From: Crambe crambe
Taxonomy: Eukaryota > Porifera > Demospongiae > Poecilosclerida > Crambeidae
Assembly (NCBI GenBank): GCA_963924555.1
Contig: OZ004592.1
Location: 5,456,001 to 5,520,000, forward strand
Reading direction: 5' to 3'
Length of the DNA: 64,000 nucleotides
Numbering within the stretch: the first letter of the stretch is position 1; each line of letters begins with the position of its first letter. The notes beneath the pieces are model-generated. The model had not been told where the DNA came from and did not search any database. It saw only the letters and a program-made list of their open reading frames with translations. This document shows, one piece after another, positions 60,527 to 64,000 of this stretch. The position numbers and the translations under genes were made by a program.

Positions 60527-61566
60527 TTATGCTACTATTTCATAATATGGTTCTTCTTCTGTGTTATTCTTCATCTTACTAGGTTGTAGTTCAAGAGCTG
60601 TATCGTAATGATTAGGATCATCCTTTGATTCTAAGTTTTCCCTTGGAAAAACTAAACCATAGGCAGGATTATTCTTGCAATCATTGTCTTTCAGTGAATG
60701 TCTTCTCCTTTTCACGACAAGTATGCACATGACTGAAGTAGTGGCAATAGCAACTACTAATGCTGATCCCACAACTGCTGCTATTATTACAATGGTAGTA
60801 CTGAAGCTCATATCTATGTTGAGTCCAGTAATGGTTAGGGTAGGAACAGGCTGTGAAGTAGCATTATCTGGTCCATTTTCATGGGAGGCTAGCTGGAAAG
60901 ACGTTACTTTAGGAGTGACTGTGGTGCTGGGAGGTGTGCTCTGTGATTCTGAGGAAGTGATTATGGTGGTGCTGGGAAGCTCTGTAACGATTGACACGGA
61001 GTTTGTTGGCTCTACTGCAGCACAGTTGAGATCAGCCTTTTCGTCAGTGGTGAAACACACTACTATTGTAGCATAAGGGCAAACAGAGCCTAATAAACTC
61101 TGCTTTATGCAATCACTTGTGCTGTTCTCTGCTCCATCGCAATCTATTCCTGTAGTGCTAGCATCAGGAGACTCCACTCCTGTTCTTAGTTCATTGACTG
61201 CACCTGCAAAATTAAAAGAGTAGATAACAGCTGGATAAAATTTTTGAATGCAAGAAGCTTTAGTAGCTAGCAAAAGAGTTAGGGGTAGCTGAACATACCT
61301 TTACTGGAATAGTGTAGCGATCTGCAAACAACTTTTGCATCGGACATAGTCCAGTTAGTGTCGCAGAGGTTCTTCCATCTATTATCCTCGCATACTTGCA
61401 CTCTACCTTCTATGGTTCCACAAGTTGAGTTAGCTCGCACCCCATCAGCATCCAGTCGGACAGAGCCGTTCTGACTGGACTGACACACACTACTGTCATC
61501 TTTTTTCATTTCTACCATGCAGTAACCGGTAAACAGTCCTAAGACGATAAGACCCAATGCAGCCAT
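60527..61566 (-). CDS. Single-SRCR type I membrane receptor, copy 2, two exons
   Basis: Exons 61566-61299 and 61203-60527 (95-bp intron) give 314 aa with an intact frame. Same layout as copy 1: signal peptide, one SRCR domain, Ser/Thr-rich stalk, transmembrane helix, tail with EEPYYEIVA. It differs by about a dozen residues (one codon lost in KKDDSSVC, NELRTG for NEQRTG, CFTTDE for CYTTDE, tail YYEIVA for YYETVA). Substitutions are spread over the SRCR domain, stalk and tail. Its upstream flank is shared with copy 1 for about 190 bp. Confidence 0.87.
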
Positions 61567-61770
61567 TTTTCTATTTTATCGTTATCTAATAATTGAGGTG
61601 CATCCACCAACTGTAGGAATTATTATACAGAGCCTTCTTCTTTGGATTTGGAGAAGCCTCCGGGATTCCCCCTTACTTATGCTATTGTACTGATGAAAAG
61701 GCTAAGGTCTCTAGCACAATCTGAATCAAAGAACACGCCCAGTATATTGGATACACTGCACTGCTAATAT

Positions 61771-63300
61771 CACGCATGCGCAAGTGACCTACCAATTGAA
61801 ATAGCCGCCATGCGCACTCGTGTCCCACAATTTTTGTGGTCAATGAATATCATTATTTTTAAACAATACGCATGCGCAGTGAAAGTTCCGTTCCGTGAAA
61901 TAGGGTCCCGGAACCGTTCCGTTCCGTAGAGGTCACTTTTCCAGGTAAAGCCATTATGAACTGAGCAGCAGCTAAACAAGGGTCACAAATAAAACATCTC
62001 CTCTTTGCTGAAGCTCACAACAAATCTGGAAGTTTTTCAAGACATACATAATGATAAAAAGAATTGTATTGACAAAAGGTACAAAGAATTGTATTGACAA
62101 AAGGTAGATGTGCATGTCTCTCTTTAGTTTGAGTTGGTGCTACTTTTTCCCTAGGACTAGACCTACATAAATAAACACGTGCAAAATATTTCATCTTTAA
62201 GGACTGTTAAAAATCTGCAATGGAACCTAAACAGTCACAGGTAGTAGTTAACCAGTGTTTGACTCACCAACAGATACTTGCTTGATACAGTTGGCCTGAT
62301 ATAGTACCCCCGTCCTGTTATCTGTCATCAATACCTAGTACCTATGGCCATTATAAATAATTTAGGTTAGTGGCACTTCACAGCCCTTCTACATATGAAC
62401 TAGATCTCAAATGTTTGGCTGGGGACTATCAAACCACTCTCAAGCCCATTTATATGAGTGACCATTGGAAGGAGAAGGGGTCGACAGAGATATGGATGGC
62501 TCAAGTTGTTATTATTGCAAATATAGGAATATAGGACTGCTACTAAATAGTAGTGGCCACCTATGGGCCTTCTAACTCTTGTTAGAGAGAGGAATAAAGT
62601 AGAATCTTAGAAATTAATCCTTGATTTTTGCTGACCTCGTAACGCATCCAGAGAATTGAGCACCAACTAGCTTCCTAGAAATCTTGTTACAGCTCCCAAA
62701 GGGCTCCAACTCAGTATCCTTTTAAAATCAAGAACAGGCCTGTCAACATGGAGGTGGCTTAATTAGCCACGAGGTATTTTATGTGACATCACTTGGGTTG
62801 TTAGGCGCGCCCGTTACCACGCGCGCATGCGCAGTGAAAGTTTCGTTCCGTGAAATAGGGTCCCGGAACCGTTCCGTTCCGTTCCGTTCCGTTCCGTAGA
62901 ATAGTGAATACTACTATCCTTTTTCGTTGCCACTGTGCAGAGACTTGTTAGGTAAGCAGTACAAGGATAACATTACCCAATGGCCATTTTAAAGTGGTTC
63001 CAGCCAATTATTCCCCCAAACAAATTTTAATTATTCTAGAATTATTCTATTATGCTACAAAGGTTTTGCTGGAATAATATGGCGGCTACACACAAGTCGA
63101 ATCATGCCACCATACCACTTCACTTCCCCCTGCCACCACTTCCTACTGCACCTCCCCCACAAGACCAAAGATACTTTCACACCCTAACCCTACCCTATAA
63201 CTATAACGAATAATGTATGATGTATAAAACACAAGTATAGCTACATGCGCTGCATGGTGCTTGAAAAATAATATTTTGGCTAGATATACAATTTCAATGA
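61771..63300. other. Repeat-bearing intergenic region
   Basis: No gene is supported. It contains two copies of a GC-rich block (GCGCAGTGAAAGTT, GAAATAGGGTCCCGGAACCG) at 61,866-61,935 and 62,820-62,905. The second ends in seven TTCCG units. A further partial copy lies at 58,384-58,420. There is also a short duplication (AAAGAATTGTATTGACAAAAGGTA, in two adjacent parts) near 62,057-62,105. Confidence 0.6.
62868..62901. repeat. (TTCCG)n pentanucleotide repeat
   Basis: Consecutive GTTCCGTTCCG units within the GC-rich repeated block; fewer units are present in the copies at 61,912 and 58,401. Confidence 0.85.
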
Positions 63301-63369
63301 GTCATACAACTCATTCACTCCACTTGCTCGCTGAATTATTGTTGTATTGTTACTGTCGTTGTTAAAAAT

Positions 63370-64000
63370 AAATGTAACAAGTTTTCCCTTGGAAAAGCTA
63401 AACCATAGGCAGGAATGTTCTTGTCTTTCCGTAAATATCTTCTCCTTTTCACGACGACAAGACTGAAGTAGTGGCAATAGCAACTACTAATGCTGATCCC
63501 ATAACTGCTGCTATTATTACAATGGTAAGTTTGAGCACTGAAGCTTGTATCTACGTTGAGTCCAGTAGTCATTCTATCAGTATGAATGGTTAGGGTAGGA
63601 ACAGGCTGCGAAATAGCTGGTCCACTTTTGTGGGAGGTTAGATGGAAAGCGGATGTTACTTTAGAAGTAACCGTGATACTGGGAGAGCCTGGAGAAATAG
63701 ACACAGTGTCTGTTGTCTGGTTAGAAATAGACACATTGTCTGTTGGCTCGTTAGCACATATATTAAGTATTGCCTTTTCATCATTGATGAAACAAAGCAC
63801 TACAATGACGTACTGGCAAACCCCAGAACCACCCAAGTCTTGTTTGGATTGGTCTGCAAACAACTTGTGCATCAGATAGAGTCCAGTTATTGTCACAGAG
63901 GTTTCCCCACATATCACCCTCGCATATTTGCACTCTACCTTCAGTGAATCCACAAGTTGAGTCAGCTAGCTACTTCAGCATCCAATCGGACACCATATCT
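63370..64000 (-). pseudogene. Third, decayed SRCR receptor copy (runs off the window)
   Basis: The minus strand matches the SRCR gene from the SRCR start (rank of Cys around 63,900: VECKYARVICG against VQVCEDNRWKNLCD, frameshifted) through the stalk (SQPVPTLTI), the helix (out of frame) and the tail (VVVKRRRYLRKD, PAYGLAFPREN). The intron and the second half of the SRCR domain are partly deleted, and frameshifts interrupt the transmembrane part. The 5' end is outside the window. Confidence 0.8.

Larger units (their letters stand above)
58609..61765. repeat. Segmental duplication, copy 2
   Basis: Second copy of 51,962-55,174, same orientation. Small differences include loss of 'ATCTAATGG' around the exon 18 acceptor and a 28-bp loss near 60,515. 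Confidence 0.9.

Overview
The window is animal nuclear DNA, most likely from a sponge (probably a demosponge). The evidence is short introns with GT-AG borders (often under 100 bp), dense and closely packed genes, metazoan orthologues (an AGO-clade Argonaute, an NSD-type histone methyltransferase, ARMH3, CCDC186), and a lineage-expanded family of intronless membrane proteins of a kind I associate with sponges. The species cannot be named from the sequence alone.

Layout. Positions 1-33,000 hold an array of at least six related genes (called A-F here). Each encodes a signal peptide, a long Gly/Asn-rich repeat ectodomain resembling a right-handed beta-helix, a Cys-rich neck, and a membrane domain of about eight or nine helices. 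A and B are on the minus strand (A runs off the window). C (plus) is a pseudogene whose middle 2.6 kb is inverted. D and E (plus) are intact. F (plus) has lost the whole ectodomain by an in-frame deletion and lies inside an intron of a CCDC186 orthologue. Two eroded minus-strand fragments lie behind D and E. Debris of CCDC186 exons 6, 7, 8, 12, 16 and 17 is scattered between the copies. This shows that the tandem duplication unit carried parts of the host gene.

Positions 27,136-36,079 carry the intact 17-exon CCDC186 gene (minus strand, 995 aa predicted). It shares a 226-bp divergent promoter region with an Argonaute gene (36,306-39,723, plus). Then come an NSD-type H3K36 methyltransferase (40,161-45,936, plus), a type II membrane sulfotransferase (46,337-47,398, minus) and a 24-exon ARMH3 gene (47,510-53,666, plus, 688 aa predicted). 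The last two are also divergent, 111 bp apart.

Positions 51,962-64,000 are a segmental duplication zone. ARMH3 exons 18-24 plus a neighbouring single-SRCR type I membrane receptor gene are duplicated (51,962-55,174 and 58,609-61,765). A third, decayed SRCR copy lies at the window end. Several transposon insertions can be dated relative to the duplications because the paralogous copy still shows the empty site.

Functionally, CCDC186 and ARMH3 act at the Golgi, NSD writes H3K36 methylation, and AGO is the small-RNA slicer. The beta-helix/polytopic proteins and the SRCR proteins look like cell-surface molecules. The linkage of NSD, ARMH3 and CCDC186 recalls the human 4p16/5q35/8p11/10q24-26 paralogon and may be very old.
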